Made by a program: the position numbers and the translations under genes
The notes under the pieces: generated by a model
Database searches by the model: none
Told to the model about the DNA's origin: nothing
Seen by the model: only the letters and a program-made list of their open reading frames with translations
Part shown: one piece after another, positions 1 through 10,183 of the stretch
Numbering within the stretch: the first letter of the stretch is position 1
Layout of the letters: the number at the start of each line of letters is the position of its first letter
Assembly (NCBI RefSeq): GCF_000613905.1
Contig: NZ_BAJW01000025.1
Location: 1-46,096 of the forward strand
Direction: 5' to 3'
DNA: 46,096 nt
Source: Acetobacter persici JCM 25330
GTDB taxonomy: Bacteria > Pseudomonadota > Alphaproteobacteria > Acetobacterales > Acetobacteraceae

Positions 1-257
1 CGGAGCGGGAGGGGCCTCATTCGGCACAGGGGCCGGAGCGGGTGCGGGCTTGGGGGAAGGCTGGCTGGCTTTGGCCGGAGACCCACCGGAATCTTCCGGG
101 GCCTCAAACTGCATTTCCACCACCGGAGGGGGTTCTTCCTCCGGTTTAGGTGGTGGCAGAGAAATCAGCAGGGCCAGCAGGAACGCGATATGCGCTCCAC
201 CGGACAGATAGAGCAACGCCTCAGCACAGTCTGTTCGGAACGGCGTGGCCGAACCAT
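1..257 (-). CDS. tolA: TolA/TonB-like energy transducer, N-terminal part (partial, frameshifted)
   Basis: This is the N-terminal part of a TolA/TonB-type protein that links the TolQR motor to the outer membrane. The readable product has one hydrophobic segment (AHIAFLLALLISL) followed by a Pro/Glu-rich stretch, the usual inner-membrane anchor plus periplasmic linker. The gene runs off the left edge. The ATG at 257-255 has a GGAG ribosome site 7 bases upstream and encodes MVRPRRSEQTVL, but that frame soon stops. The membrane segment lies one frame over, starting at ALLYLSGG. Adding one G at about 219-220 (AGGCG to AGGGCG) joins the two. It follows tolQ and tolR with a 37-base gap, which supports tolA; only the missing C-terminus could separate TolA from TonB. 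Confidence 0.65.
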
Positions 258-294
258 GAATTTTCTCCGCCTTCTCTGCGCTGGAGAGAATGAG

Positions 295-726
295 TTAGTG
301 GCCGCTGCTGGCGGGTTGTTGCGCCAGCAATGCCACATGAGTAAAGCCGCCTTCTGTCACCTGCCCCATAACCTGCATCACACGGCCATAATCAATATGG
401 GCATCACCGCGCACAAAAATGCGGTGGGACGGGTCATTGTTGGAAGCAGCTTTAAGCTGGGCAACAAGCTGTTCGGGCGAGACCTCGGAATCTCCCAGAT
501 ACAGGCTGCCATCCGCGCGAATTGACACGGTGATGGGCTTTGTATCCGAATTGACAGGCTTGGCGTCTGTCTTGGGCAGATCCACGTTTACGCCGCTGGT
601 CAGCATGGGGGATGTGACCATGAAGATAATCAGCAGAACCAGCATGACGTCCACCATCGGCGTCACGTTGATCTCGGCCATCGGGCGCCTGCGGCGGCGC
701 CCGCTCCCTCCGGACGGCATGCCCAT
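295..726 (-). CDS. tolR: TolR, ExbD/TolR family biopolymer transport protein
   Basis: TolR is an inner-membrane subunit of the Tol-Pal motor, which uses proton motive force to keep the outer membrane joined to the cell wall during division. The 143-residue product has a short basic cytoplasmic N-terminus, then AEINVTPMVDVMLVLLIIFMV, with the conserved Asp (VDVMLVL) in the single membrane helix that carries the proton path. A periplasmic domain follows, beginning VNVDLPKTDA. Length is normal for the family. It starts 3 bases after the tolQ stop, so the two are certainly cotranscribed. The ExbD pair at the other end of the window differs in sequence; position next to tolQ and ybgC marks this one as TolR. 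Confidence 0.93.
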   Translation of the reverse strand: MGMPSGGSGRRRRRPMAEINVTPMVDVMLVLLIIFMVTSPMLTSGVNVDLPKTDAKPVNSDTKPITVSIRADGSLYLGDSEVSPEQLVAQLKAASNNDPSHRIFVRGDAHIDYGRVMQVMGQVTEGGFTHVALLAQQPASSGH

Positions 727-729
727 GGT

Positions 730-1449
730 TCAGGCCCTTTCTTCGGACTGGCGGGACAGAATGGCCGCAAACTCGGTGCCAAAGCCCTCCAGCCGGTCCT
801 GGAACAGGTCCAGACTGTTGCTGATCACGTTATAGGCCACATAAGACGGCACAGCCGTCAGCAGGCCAATAGCGGTTGCAAACAGCGCTTCAGAAATACC
901 GGGCGCCACAACGCTCAGATTGGTGTTGTGCATGGCGGCAATGGCGCTGAAGGAGTGCATGATGCCCCAGACGGTACCAAACAGGCCCACAAACGGGGCC
1001 ACCGGGCCAACTGTTGCCAGAAACACCACCCAGCGGCGCAGGCGGTCCATTTCCCGCGTGACCGTAATGCCAATGGCGCGGTCCACACGTTCCTTCACGC
1101 CACCACGCACCAGATCCACACCGGGGATACGGGCAGACCGACGCCATTCCCCCATGGCAGCCCCAAAAACGGCGGCCAGCGGATGCACCGGCTTGGCGCC
1201 ATCGCTCTCGTACAGATCATCCAGACTGCCGCCGGACCAGAAGCGGTCCTCAAAGGCGGAGGCCTGTTTGTTGATCCGCCGCAGCGTCACAATTTTATCA
1301 AAAATAATGGCCCAGACCATCACACTACAGAAAACCAGTCCAAGCATGACCAGTTTGACCATCAGCGAGGCATTCATAAACAAGCCCCACACCGACAGGT
1401 CTCCCGCCGCTGCTACGCCGAGATTTGCCGCGTCAACCGCACGATCCAA
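730..1449 (-). CDS. tolQ: TolQ, MotA/TolQ/ExbB proton channel subunit
   Basis: TolQ forms the proton-channel core of the Tol-Pal complex with TolR. The 239-residue product has three membrane helices: one near residues 30-50, and a pair around the conserved GPVAPFVGLFGTVWGIMHSF and the segment EALFATAIGLLTAVPSYVAYN. These are the family signatures. It heads tolQ-tolR-tolA and is separated from ybgC upstream by 118 bases, which could hold a separate promoter, though no clear one was seen. An early ATG was kept because the N-terminus (MDRAVDAANLG...) precedes the first helix by a plausible distance. Confidence 0.94.
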   Translation of the reverse strand: MDRAVDAANLGVAAAGDLSVWGLFMNASLMVKLVMLGLVFCSVMVWAIIFDKIVTLRRINKQASAFEDRFWSGGSLDDLYESDGAKPVHPLAAVFGAAMGEWRRSARIPGVDLVRGGVKERVDRAIGITVTREMDRLRRWVVFLATVGPVAPFVGLFGTVWGIMHSFSAIAAMHNTNLSVVAPGISEALFATAIGLLTAVPSYVAYNVISNSLDLFQDRLEGFGTEFAAILSRQSEERA

Positions 1450-1567
1450 AAACGCCTCCTGCCTCTAGCACCCGTCCCGGGTCACCTGCCTGCGACTCGG
1501 GCTTTGCTCCACGCATCCCGGTCGTGCCGTTTTTTACTGTCTTCCGCGCAAAAGCAGAAGAGGCCGT

Positions 1568-1981
1568 CTAGACCTCAGCTGCAAGTCCTCGCAAAAGATC
1601 ACGCCATAATGGCGGGAATCGGGCAGGACGCCCATCTTCTGCCCGCACACAGGCTAGTCTGACATCCACACGGGCACAAAAAACGTCTCCGCGCGTAAAA
1701 ATCTGCTCCAGACGGCAACTTGCCGCCCCTTCTTCCAGCAGACGGGTGGTGATGGTCACCACATCATCCAGCCGGAGCGGCACGCGGTAGTTCAGGGTTG
1801 CGTCATGCACCACAAACACCAGTCCGTAATCGCTCAGCAGGGAGGCCGCTGGCATCCCGAGGCTGCGGATGGCTTCCGTTCTGGCCCGCTCGGCAAACGC
1901 CAGATACCGGGCATGGTAAACAATGCCCCCGGCGTCCGTATCCTCATAATAAATGCGGAAATCTATGGCGTGTGTTGTCAT
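1568..1981 (-). CDS. ybgC: YbgC, Tol-Pal-associated acyl-CoA thioesterase
   Basis: YbgC is a small hotdog-fold thioesterase routinely encoded with tol-pal genes. It hydrolyses acyl-CoA or acyl-carrier substrates in the cytoplasm and has been tied to phospholipid metabolism. The 137-residue product opens with [29 protein letters not shown]. This contains the 4-hydroxybenzoyl-CoA thioesterase signature, with the catalytic Asp in [11 protein letters not shown]. Its ATG overlaps the ruvB stop as ATGA (1978-1981), so translation is probably coupled to ruvB. That links the recombination genes and the tol genes in one transcript, although 118 bases separate ybgC from tolQ. Confidence 0.93.
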   Translation of the reverse strand: MTTHAIDFRIYYEDTDAGGIVYHARYLAFAERARTEAIRSLGMPAASLLSDYGLVFVVHDATLNYRVPLRLDDVVTITTRLLEEGAASCRLEQIFTRGDVFCARVDVRLACVRAEDGRPARFPPLWRDLLRGLAAEV

Positions 1982-3053
1982 GTGCCGTCCTCTTCGTCAG
2001 GCAAAAGGTCCATCTGGGCGGAGCGTGGCTCATCGGGTTGCACAGGCGGCGTCAGCCCGAGGTGACGCCAGCCGCGTTCCCCCAGCACGCGTCCCCGGCT
2101 GGTACGCAGGACCAGCCCTTCCTGAATCAGATATGGCTCAATAACATCTTCCAGCGTATCCCGCGCTTCCGCCAGAGCGGCGGCAAGCGTTTCCACCCCC
2201 ACCGGGCCGCCATGATGATACTCCGCAATACGGCGCAGATAGCACCTGTCCATGCGTCCAGCCCCAGCGCGTCCACTTCCAGACGGCTCAGGGCGGCATC
2301 CGCCACCTCCCGGCTGACGGGCGCCCCGCCGGGGGCAATGATAGCCGCAAAATCCCGCACCCGGCGCAGCAGGCGGCCCGCAATACGGGGCGTGCCGCGT
2401 GAGCGGCGGGCAATTTCCTCAGCCCCCGCCTCGGTCAGATTAAAGCCAAGCTTCTCTGCCCCCCGCGCCACAATGGCCCGCAGTTCCTCCGGCGTGTAGA
2501 ACACCAGCCGCAGCGGAATCCCAAACCGGTCCCGCAAGGGGGTTGCCAGCAGACCGGCGCGGGTTGTGGCCGCCACAAGGGTAAAGGGGGGCAGGTCAAT
2601 CCGCACGGACCGCGCTGCCGGGCCTTCCCCAATAATCAGATCAAGCTGGAAATCCTCCATTGCCGGATAGAGAATTTCCTCAATGGCAGGCTGGAGACGG
2701 TGGATTTCATCAATAAACAGCACATCACGCGGCTGAAGATTGGTGAGAATGGCCGCAAGATCCCCCGCCCGCTGGATCACTGGCCCCGATGTGGCCCGAA
2801 ACCCCACCCCCAGTTCACGCGAGACAATCTGCGCCAGCGTGGTTTTGCCCAGACCCGGCGGCCCGTGCAGCAGCACATGGTCCAGCGCCTCACCGCGCTG
2901 GCGGGCTGCGGCGATAAAAATCGATAAGTTTTCCCGGCTGGCTTTCTGCCCGGTAAAATCGGCCAGCGTTTGCGGGCGGAGAGAGGCTTCCCCCCCATCC
3001 TCATCCCGGCGGGTGGCGTCAATTTCCCGCTCCGGGGTAAACGCCCCGCTCAT
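1978..3053 (-). CDS. ruvB: RuvB, Holliday junction branch-migration ATPase (frameshifted)
   Basis: RuvB is the hexameric AAA+ motor that drives branch migration with RuvA. Visible are Walker [10 protein letters not shown] (about residues 64-72), Walker B LFIDEIHR (about 112-119), sensor 1 AATTRAG and the sensor 2 region [12 protein letters not shown]. The frame breaks after LGLDA at residue 267 (about 2253-2256). The C-terminal winged helix continues one frame over as [19 protein letters not shown] and ends at 1978. Restoring one C (GACGCATGG to GACGCCATGG) gives about 358 residues, the normal size. The two pieces fit end to end with no family residues missing, so a sequencing deletion is more likely than decay. 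ATGA overlaps join it to ruvA upstream and ybgC downstream. Confidence 0.93.
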
Positions 3054-3657
3054 CGGGCCAGAGCTTTCAGACTATCCCGCAGCACGGAATCCAGAGAGGC
3101 GTCAGGCCCCTGCTCATCCAGCAGCCGCCGGATAACCGGAGCCGCTTCCGAGCGACGGAAACCCAGCCCCGCCAGCGCCAGCAGCGCATCGGCCTCAATC
3201 CCGCCACCGGGTGTGGCACTGGCAGGCACCACAATGCCCCCGCCGCCACCGGGCATTTTGCCCGCCCGGTCCCGCAGTTCCGTCAGAATACGTTCAGCCA
3301 GACGGCCACCCACACCGGTGCGCGGGTCAGCGTCGCTTTGTCGGATGTTGTTAGGGCTGCGACCAGTTCCCCCGGTGAGAGGGTGGACAACATACCCAGC
3401 GCCACTTTTGCGCCCACACCCTGCACGCTGACCAGCAGGCGGAACCATTCACGTTCCGCGCTTTCCGCAAAGCCGTAAAGCAGAATGGCATCTTCCCGCA
3501 CCACGGTTTCAATCAGAATGCGGGCTTTTTCTGGCGGGTTTGGCAAAGCGGCCAGTGTGCAGGTGGAGGCCGCCACCAGATAACCGACGCCGTTCACGTC
3601 GATCACGCAGCTCCCCAGCTCCATCTGAATGACCAGTCCGCTCAGAAACGCAATCAT
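3050..3657 (-). CDS. ruvA: RuvA, Holliday junction-binding subunit (frameshifted)
   Basis: RuvA binds four-way DNA junctions as a tetramer and loads RuvB. The N-terminal OB-fold domain starts [20 protein letters not shown] and includes GVGYLVAAS. Helix-hairpin-helix motifs follow: [13 protein letters not shown] and, after a frame break, [16 protein letters not shown]. The C-terminal domain III that contacts RuvB is [18 protein letters not shown]. The break lies at about 3316: one C is missing from a CCC run, turning APGVGG into APVWVA. Repaired length is about 202 residues, as expected. The start at 3657 overlaps the ruvC stop as ATGA, and the stop overlaps the ruvB ATG in the same way. Confidence 0.92.
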
Positions 3658-4160
3658 GCCATTCTTACCCCGGCTGCAATATGGCGGGCGCTGGCCCGGT
3701 GGTGTGCATGGCAAATCGCAATTGCCAGTGCATCAGACGCATCGGCCCGTGCCACCTTAACCCCCGGCAGGAGGCGGCGCACCATCATTTCAACCTGATC
3801 CTTATCGGCAGAGCCGGTGCCAACAACAGCTTTCTTGACCGCCAGCGCGCCATATTCCGCAACGTGCAGCCCGGCAAGAGCAGGGGCCAGCAAGGCAACG
3901 CCACGCGCATAACCCAGCTTGAGTGTCGCTGTGCCGTTGCGGTTTACGTACGTTTCCTCCACCGCGGCTTCCGCCGGGCTGAGGCGATCAATCAGGAGTG
4001 TGAGATTTTCATGCAGGACTTTCAGCCGGTCTGGCACGCTGTCCGCACTGTTGGTTGCAATCACGCCGTTTTCGACGTGACGCAACCGGTTGCCCTCAAC
4101 ATCAATCACACCCCAGCCTGTAAAGCGCAGGCCGGGGTCAATGCCGAGCAGGCGTACCAC
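3654..4160 (-). CDS. ruvC: RuvC, Holliday junction resolvase
   Basis: RuvC is the dimeric endonuclease that cuts Holliday junctions after RuvAB branch migration. The 168-residue product is intact. Its acidic catalytic residues are visible: Asp8 in [14 protein letters not shown], Glu68 in AAVEETYVN, and Asp140 and Asp143 in [15 protein letters not shown]. It uses a GTG start at 4160-4158, only 2 bases after the repaired yebC stop. This start is chosen because IDPG must sit near the N-terminus. Its TGA overlaps the ruvA ATG. Confidence 0.95.
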   Translation of the reverse strand: MVRLLGIDPGLRFTGWGVIDVEGNRLRHVENGVIATNSADSVPDRLKVLHENLTLLIDRLSPAEAAVEETYVNRNGTATLKLGYARGVALLAPALAGLHVAEYGALAVKKAVVGTGSADKDQVEMMVRRLLPGVKVARADASDALAIAICHAHHRASARHIAAGVRMA

Positions 4161-4162
4161 TG

Positions 4163-4910
4163 TCAGGCTGACAGCTTTTCGGCAAGCTCGTCGGACAGAT
4201 CAAAGTTGGCATAGACGTTCTGCACGTCGTCATGATCTTCCAGCACGTCCAGCAGCTTGAACAGGGTGCGGGCCTTTTCTTCATCAAGCTGACGGTGTTT
4301 TCCGGGCGCCAGTCCAGCTTGGCGCTTTCCGGTTCGCCAAAGCGGGTTTCCAGAGAATCCCGCACCGTGAAGAAGGCTTCCACCTCGCAGGTGATTTCAT
4401 GCGCTGTCTCGGTAGAGACCGCATTTTCCGCCCCGGCTTCAATTGCGGCTTCCAGCATATCGTACTCAGACGCGACAGAAAGCGGGTAGGTGATGACGCC
4501 CAGACGACGGAACATGAAGGAAACAGAATTGGTTTCCCCCAGAGACCCGCCATATTTGGAGAAGGCGGCCCGCACGTCAGACGCGGTGCGGTTGCGGTTG
4601 TCGGTCAGACCTTCCACAATTACCGCAACGCCAGCCGGGCCGTAGCTTCATACCGCACTTCAATATAGTCATCACCCGCCGCGGCGCCGGAGGCCTTTTT
4701 GATAGCGCGGTCAATGGTGTCCTTGGGCATGTTGACATCACGGGCCGCCGTCATGGCGGACCGCAGGCGCGGGTTGGCGGCCGGGTCAGGCAGGCCAGAG
4801 CGTGCGGCAACCGTCAGTTCGCGGATAATCTTGGCAAACTGCTTGGCCCGCTTGGCGTCCTGCGCGCCTTTGCGATGCATAATGTTCTTAAATTGGGAAT
4901 GACCCGCCAT
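4163..4910 (-). CDS. yebC: YebC/PmpR family protein (two frameshifts)
   Basis: This is a YebC/TACO1-family protein. The family was first described as transcription regulators and has more recently been linked to ribosome function at difficult sequences such as proline runs. The start [21 protein letters not shown] is the family signature. The frame breaks after DYIEVRYE (about 4645: one G missing, GAAGCTAC for GAAGGCTAC) and resumes as [20 protein letters not shown]. It breaks again after WRPENTV (about 4291: one C missing) and resumes as [20 protein letters not shown], ending DELAEKLSA at 4163. Repaired length is about 249 residues, normal for YebC. It sits directly before ruvC, a common arrangement. 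Confidence 0.92.
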
Positions 4911-4944
4911 CTTCTCTTACCCTGTCCGTCGGCCCCGGCGCGTC

Positions 4945-7668
4945 TTAAACCAGACGGCCGTGGCAATGCTTGTATTTATTCCCTGACCCGCACGGGCACG
5001 GTGCGTTGCGCGGTGTTTCCCCCCAGCTTGAAGGGTCATCCGGCATAATGGCGCTTCCCCCGATGGGTGTTGCCATTGCCGGTGCGGCTCCGGGGGAAAG
5101 ACCGGGGCCGGGTTCAGATGCAAAGCCCGGAATTTCCGGGCTGGCATGGATTTCAGCCGTGTTGGCAAACGGGTCCACTGTTTCCTGCGGTGCCACTTCA
5201 ACCCGCGCCATCAGAGAGACAACACGCTCACGCATTTCTTCCAGCATGATGGTAAAGAGCTGGAAGGCCTCATGCTTATATTCGTTCAGCGGGTCTTTCT
5301 GGCCATAAGCCCGCAGGCCAATCCCCTGACGCAACTGGTCCAGCGCATGCAGATGCTCTTTCCAGACGCCGTCATAGGTGGTCATCAGCACCTGTTTTTC
5401 AATAAAGCGCATCAGATCCGGGCCAAGGTTTGCAGCACGGGCAGCCTGCGCCTGTGTGGCGGCCTGACTGATCCGGTTGGCCACTTCCTCAGCGTCCATC
5501 CCGTCTTCTTTCGCCCACTCTGCAATCGGCAGATCCAGCGCCAGAGACTCCTGAACAGCCTTGGTCAGTCCTTCAACATTCCACTGTTCAGCAAAAGATT
5601 TTTCCGGGATATGCCGGGCCACCATGGCGTCCACCACATCTTCCCGCGCTTCATTCACAATACTGGAGACATCTTCCGTCGCCATGTATTCCCGGCGCTG
5701 CGCGTAGACTTCCTTGCGCTGGTCATTCATCACGTCATCATATTTGAGCGTGTTTTTGCGCATGTCGAAGTTGCGGGCTTCAACCTTTTTCTGCGCCCGT
5801 TCCAGCGCCTTGCTCAGCCAAGGGTGCACAATGGCTTCCCCTTCCTTCATGCCCATTTTCTGGAACATGCCGCCCATACGGTCAGACCCGAAAATCCGCA
5901 TCAGGTCATCTTGCAGGGAGATAAAGAAGTGGGAGTTACCGGGGTCACCCTGCCGCCCCGCACGGCCGCGCAACTGGTTATCAATCCGGCGGCTTTCATG
6001 CCGCTCGGTGCCAATCACAAACAGGCCGCCCGCAGCTTTGACGATATCATGGTCGCGCGCCACACGGTCCCGGATGGCCTGCTCGGCGGCATCCCGTTCC
6101 GGCCCCTCTTCCACGCCGCCCAGTTCCTGCGCGATCAGCATTTCCACGTTGCCGCCCAGCTTAATGTCCGTCCCACGGCCTGCCATGTTGGTGGCAATGG
6201 TAATGGCGCCGGGGGAGCCGGCCTGTGCGACAATCTTCGCTTCCATTTCATGGAAACGGGCGTTCAGCACATTGTGGGGGATGCCTTCCTGCTTCAGCAG
6301 GTCAGACAGCGCCTCACTTTTTTCAATGGACGTGGTGCCCACCAGAATAGGCTGGCCGCGCTCATGCACCGTGTTGATCAGCTTGACGACCGCCGCGAAT
6401 TTCTCGGCTTCCGTCAGATAGATTTCGTCGTCTTCATCCTTACGGGCCACCGGGCGGTTGGTGGGAATTTCCACCACATCCAGCTTGTAGATTTCCGCAA
6501 ATTCATCGGCCTCGGTCATGGCCGTGCCGGTCATGCCGGAGAGTTTGGGGTAAAGCCGGAAGAAATTCTGGAAGGTGATGGAGGCGAGGGTCTGGTTTTC
6601 CTGCTGAACCTCGACATGCTCCTTGGCTTCCAGCGCCTGATGCAGACCATCGGAATAGCGGCGGCCATCCATCATACGGCCGGTGAATTCGTCAATAATG
6701 ACGACTTTTCCGCCCCGCACGATGTAGTCCACATCCCGTGAGAACAGCGTATGCGCTCGCAGAGACTGCTGCACGTGATGCACCACAGCCACATGATGCA
6801 GGTCATACAGCCCGCCTTCATCCAGCACGCCTGAGGTGCGCAGCAGGTCTTCCACCTTATCTGACCCGACATCCGTCAGCACAACGCTGCGGAACTTCTC
6901 GTCCTTGTCAAAGGTCGCGGGGTCCTGCACCAACTGCACGACCACTTCATCCACAGAGCGGTAGAGATCAGAACTGTCTTCCGCCGGGCCGGAGATGATC
7001 AGCGGAGTCCGGGCCTCGTCAATCAGGATGGAGTCCACCTCATCCACAATGGCGTGGTAGAAGGGGCGCTGGACCATCTCTTCCAGGCGATATTTCATGT
7101 TATCGCGCAGGTAATCGAAGCCGAATTCGTTATTGGTGCCGTAGGTGATATCGGCAGCGTAGGCTTCCCGCCGGGCTTCATCAGGCATGTTGGGCACGAT
7201 GGTGCCGGTCGTCAGGCCCAGAAAATGATAAAGCCGCCCCATCTCGGCGGCGTCACGCGCCGCGAGGTAATCGTTCACCGTCACCACATGCACGCCTTTC
7301 CCGGCGAGCGCGCTGAGATAGACGGCCAGGGTTGCGACCAGTGTCTTCCCCTCACCCGTGCGCATTTCGGCAATCCTGCCGGAATGCATCACCATGCCGC
7401 CAATCAGCTGCACATCAAAGTGGCGCATGCCCAGCACACGGCGGGCCGCCTCCCGCGTGACCGCAAAGGCCTCCGGCAGAAGGTCATCCAGCGTGGCACC
7501 TTTGGCCAGCCTTTCCCGGAATTCCACGGTTTTGGCGGCCAGAGCAGCGTCATCCAGCGCCTGCATCCGGGGTTCCAGGGCGTTGATTTCCGGCACGCGG
7601 CGCTGGAACATCTTGAGCGTCCGGTCATTGGCTGTGCCGAACAGGGCGCGGACGAAGCTTGCGAGCAT
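4945..7668 (-). CDS. secA: SecA, preprotein translocase ATPase
   Basis: SecA is the ATPase that pushes unfolded proteins through SecYEG. The 907-residue product is intact. Walker A MRTGEGKT lies at 102-109 and the DEAD-type Walker B region [13 protein letters not shown] at 208-220. The helicase motif with [13 protein letters not shown] and the segment [11 protein letters not shown] are also present. The C-terminus [13 protein letters not shown] (891-903) is the zinc and SecB-binding tail. The ATG at 7668 is preferred over an in-frame ATG at 7800 because [16 protein letters not shown] is the family N-terminus and a GGAAAGG ribosome site lies just upstream. It is transcribed away from the parvulin gene across a 235-base divergent region. 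Confidence 0.97.
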   Translation of the reverse strand: MLASFVRALFGTANDRTLKMFQRRVPEINALEPRMQALDDAALAAKTVEFRERLAKGATLDDLLPEAFAVTREAARRVLGMRHFDVQLIGGMVMHSGRIAEMRTGEGKTLVATLAVYLSALAGKGVHVVTVNDYLAARDAAEMGRLYHFLGLTTGTIVPNMPDEARREAYAADITYGTNNEFGFDYLRDNMKYRLEEMVQRPFYHAIVDEVDSILIDEARTPLIISGPAEDSSDLYRSVDEVVVQLVQDPATFDKDEKFRSVVLTDVGSDKVEDLLRTSGVLDEGGLYDLHHVAVVHHVQQSLRAHTLFSRDVDYIVRGGKVVIIDEFTGRMMDGRRYSDGLHQALEAKEHVEVQQENQTLASITFQNFFRLYPKLSGMTGTAMTEADEFAEIYKLDVVEIPTNRPVARKDEDDEIYLTEAEKFAAVVKLINTVHERGQPILVGTTSIEKSEALSDLLKQEGIPHNVLNARFHEMEAKIVAQAGSPGAITIATNMAGRGTDIKLGGNVEMLIAQELGGVEEGPERDAAEQAIRDRVARDHDIVKAAGGLFVIGTERHESRRIDNQLRGRAGRQGDPGNSHFFISLQDDLMRIFGSDRMGGMFQKMGMKEGEAIVHPWLSKALERAQKKVEARNFDMRKNTLKYDDVMNDQRKEVYAQRREYMATEDVSSIVNEAREDVVDAMVARHIPEKSFAEQWNVEGLTKAVQESLALDLPIAEWAKEDGMDAEEVANRISQAATQAQAARAANLGPDLMRFIEKQVLMTTYDGVWKEHLHALDQLRQGIGLRAYGQKDPLNEYKHEAFQLFTIMLEEMRERVVSLMARVEVAPQETVDPFANTAEIHASPEIPGFASEPGPGLSPGAAPAMATPIGGSAIMPDDPSSWGETPRNAPCPCGSGNKYKHCHGRLV

Positions 7669-7903
7669 GAAGACCTTTCCGGAACAATGCGTGCTCTCTC
7701 CTGCCTTCACTCCGGAACCAGACCGGCGAAAACATGAGCAGAACATCAGCATGGAGTGGCTCGGCTGCAAAATAGGACCCGGACCGCTCCGGTCAACCAA
7801 TCAGCCTTGTTTCTTCCGTTCGGGGTGGTCAGAGGGCTTGCAGGGCAGAATAGGCTCCTTCATAGATGATTGAGCAATTTTCCTTTGTTTAGGGTTTGTC
7901 CTC

Positions 7904-8842
7904 ATGCGTTTTTCCACCAAGGCCTCAGCTCTTGCAGCCACGGCCCTGATTGCCTCAGCCGTTCTTTCTGCGCCCTCTTTTGCTGCTCCGGCTCCCGCAG
8001 CAGCTCCGGCGCCGCAGGCCGCAGCCCCCGCAGCGCCCCCGGCAGACCCGAAGGCAGTTGTCGCGACAGTCAACGGTGAGAAAATCACGGTTGCGGACGT
8101 GCAGGACGCGGTTGGCAACATGCCCGACCAGATGCGCCAACTCCCCCCCAACGTCATCTACCCGATGCTGATCAACCAGCTAGCGGACCAGAAAGCCATC
8201 CAGATTGCCGCCCACAAGGATGGTCTGGAAAAATCTCCTGACGTGAAAAAAGCCATGGATGCCGCTGCCACCAACGCGCTGCAGAACGCATGGCTCTCCC
8301 GCGAGGTGATGCCGCACCTGACCGATGCTGAAGTGCAGGCTTATTACCAGCAGAACTACGCTGGCAAACCGGCTGAGCAGGAAGTGCACGCCCGCCATAT
8401 TCTGGTGAAAACGGAAGCCGAAGCGCAGGACGTCATCAAAAAGCTCAAAGCGGGTGAAGACTTCGCCAAGCTGGCCGCTCAGGTGTCCACCGATACAGGC
8501 AGCGCCAAGCAGAATGGCGGGGACCTCGGCTGGTTCAAAAAAGGGGACATGATCCCGGCGTTCTCTGATGCCGCATTCGCGATGAAGAAGGGTGAAATCA
8601 GCAGCACCCCGGTCAAGAGCCAGTACGGCTTCCACGTCATTCAGGTTCTGGACACCCGCACGGACCCGATCCCGTCTCTGGATTCCGTCAAGGGCAAGAT
8701 CCGTCAGGCCCTGATCCAGAAATACGTGCGTGACGCCGTTGCCAAGGCAACCGCCGCGGTGAAAATCGTGCGCTTTGACCCCACCACAGGCAAGCCGCTG
8801 CCGGATGCCCCCGCACCCGCAGCAGCCCCTGCAAAAAAATAA
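7904..8842 (+). CDS. Periplasmic peptidyl-prolyl isomerase, parvulin (SurA/PrsA-like)
   Basis: This is an exported folding helper that isomerises X-Pro bonds and probably chaperones envelope proteins. Residues 1-27 form a signal peptide (hydrophobic core ALAATALIASAVLSA, cleavage after SFA), followed by an Ala/Pro linker to about 48. A SurA-like N-terminal domain (VVATVNGEKITVADV) follows. The parvulin PPIase domain lies at about 161-250, from HARHILVKTEAEAQ through GGDLGWFKKGDMIPAF to SQYGFHVIQVLD. The 312-residue length fits single-parvulin PpiC/PrsA-type proteins. It is divergent from secA, a sensible pairing for exported-protein handling, and argJ begins 73 bases downstream. Confidence 0.92.
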   Translation: MRFSTKASALAATALIASAVLSAPSFAAPAPAAAPAPQAAAPAAPPADPKAVVATVNGEKITVADVQDAVGNMPDQMRQLPPNVIYPMLINQLADQKAIQIAAHKDGLEKSPDVKKAMDAAATNALQNAWLSREVMPHLTDAEVQAYYQQNYAGKPAEQEVHARHILVKTEAEAQDVIKKLKAGEDFAKLAAQVSTDTGSAKQNGGDLGWFKKGDMIPAFSDAAFAMKKGEISSTPVKSQYGFHVIQVLDTRTDPIPSLDSVKGKIRQALIQKYVRDAVAKATAAVKIVRFDPTTGKPLPDAPAPAAAPAKK

Positions 8843-8915
8843 TTTCTACGTCTGACTGACCAGCCCCCGCCGGCCTGTGCTGGCGGGGTTTGCCGCTTCC
8901 AAGGACTTCCGCGTT

Positions 8916-10160
8916 ATGGCGCACGCTCTTCCCGTCTCCCCCCTCGCTCTGCCTCTTCCGGAACTGAAGGAGGTGCGCGGGGTGCGTCTTGGCGCGGCGG
9001 AAGCCGGTATTCGTTACAAAGGCCGGACTGACCTCGTTCTGGCCGAATTTGTACCCGGCACCACGGTGGCCGGTGTTTTTACCCGCTCCAAATGCCCCGG
9101 TGCCCCGGTTGACTGGTGCCGCGATATTCTCCCCACGGGGGAAGCCCGCGCCCTTGTGGTCAATGCCGGGAACGCTAACGTCTTTACCGGCCGGGCAGGG
9201 CGTGAAACCTGTAAAGCCACAGCCGAGGCCACGGCTCTGCTGGCGGGCTGCACCCCGCAGGCCGTCTATCTGGCCTCCACCGGCGTCATCGGAGAAATTC
9301 TGCCGCATGAGCGCATGACGGCGGCCCTCCCGGCCCTGCATGAGGCTCTGTCCACCACCGGGTGGGAAGCCGCGGCCCGTGGCATCATGACCACGGACAC
9401 CTTCCCCAAAGCGGCCGTCCGCACCGCAAAACTCAATGGCACGGATGTTCTTATTCAGGGCATTGCCAAAGGCAGCGGCATGGTCGCACCGGACATGGCC
9501 ACCATGCTGGCTTTTGTTGCGACGGATGCCGCCCTTCCGGCCCCCGTGCTACAGGCCCTGCTCTCTCAGGGTGTTAAGACGACCTTCAACTGCATCACGG
9601 TTGATTCAGACACCTCCACCTCGGACATGGTGCTGCTGTTTGCCACCGGCACCGCCGGGAATGAGGAATTATCCGCCAGCACACAGGCCAATGCTGAAGC
9701 CCTGACGGACTTCCGCGAGGCCCTGCAAGGCGTGCTGCATGATCTGGCCCAGCTTGTGATCCGGGACGGAGAAGGCGCCACCAAGCTCATGACCATCAGC
9801 GTGAGCGGTGCCGTCTCGGACGACTCCGCATGGCGCGTCGCTATGGCGATCGGGAATTCCCCGCTGGTGAAAACCGCCGTCGCGGGGGAAGACGCCAACT
9901 GGGGCCGCATTGTCATGGCCGTTGGGAAATGCGGGGAACCCGCGGACCGGGACACGCTTTCCGTTTCCATTGGCGGCGTCTGCATTGCGCGTGACGGCAC
10001 GGTTGTGCCCGGCTATGATGAAACACCGGTTGTCGCCCACATGAAGGGCCATGAGATCGACATCGCTGTGGATCTTGGCCTTGGGAACGGCACCGCCCGT
10101 GCGTGGAGCTGTGACCTGACCCACGGTTACATCGATATCAACGGATCCTACCGGAGCTGA
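8916..10160 (+). CDS. argJ: ArgJ, ornithine acetyltransferase / N-acetylglutamate synthase
   Basis: ArgJ transfers the acetyl group from N-acetylornithine to glutamate in the cyclic arginine pathway; bifunctional forms also use acetyl-CoA. The protein is made as a precursor that cleaves itself before a nucleophilic Thr. Here the site is KGSGMVAPDMATMLAF, with Thr about residue 196 from the chosen start. Other family blocks are LVVNAGNANVFTG, ASTGVIGE and GEDANWGRIVMAVG. The start MAHALPVSPLALPLPE at 8916 is preferred to an in-frame ATG 39 bases upstream, giving 414 residues. Monofunctional and bifunctional forms cannot be told apart by eye. Confidence 0.95.
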   Translation: MAHALPVSPLALPLPELKEVRGVRLGAAEAGIRYKGRTDLVLAEFVPGTTVAGVFTRSKCPGAPVDWCRDILPTGEARALVVNAGNANVFTGRAGRETCKATAEATALLAGCTPQAVYLASTGVIGEILPHERMTAALPALHEALSTTGWEAAARGIMTTDTFPKAAVRTAKLNGTDVLIQGIAKGSGMVAPDMATMLAFVATDAALPAPVLQALLSQGVKTTFNCITVDSDTSTSDMVLLFATGTAGNEELSASTQANAEALTDFREALQGVLHDLAQLVIRDGEGATKLMTISVSGAVSDDSAWRVAMAIGNSPLVKTAVAGEDANWGRIVMAVGKCGEPADRDTLSVSIGGVCIARDGTVVPGYDETPVVAHMKGHEIDIAVDLGLGNGTARAWSCDLTHGYIDINGSYRS

Positions 10161-10183
10161 TTACGCTTTAAGGAACAGAGCTG

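Noticed and set aside
5146..6741. A 531-codon frame opposite secA
   Set aside because: It is antisense to the conserved SecA helicase motifs, has low-complexity composition and lacks any recognisable motif.
7669..7800. N-terminal extension of SecA by 44 residues
   Set aside because: The extension has no family match; the ATG at 7668 has a good ribosome site and the known SecA N-terminus.
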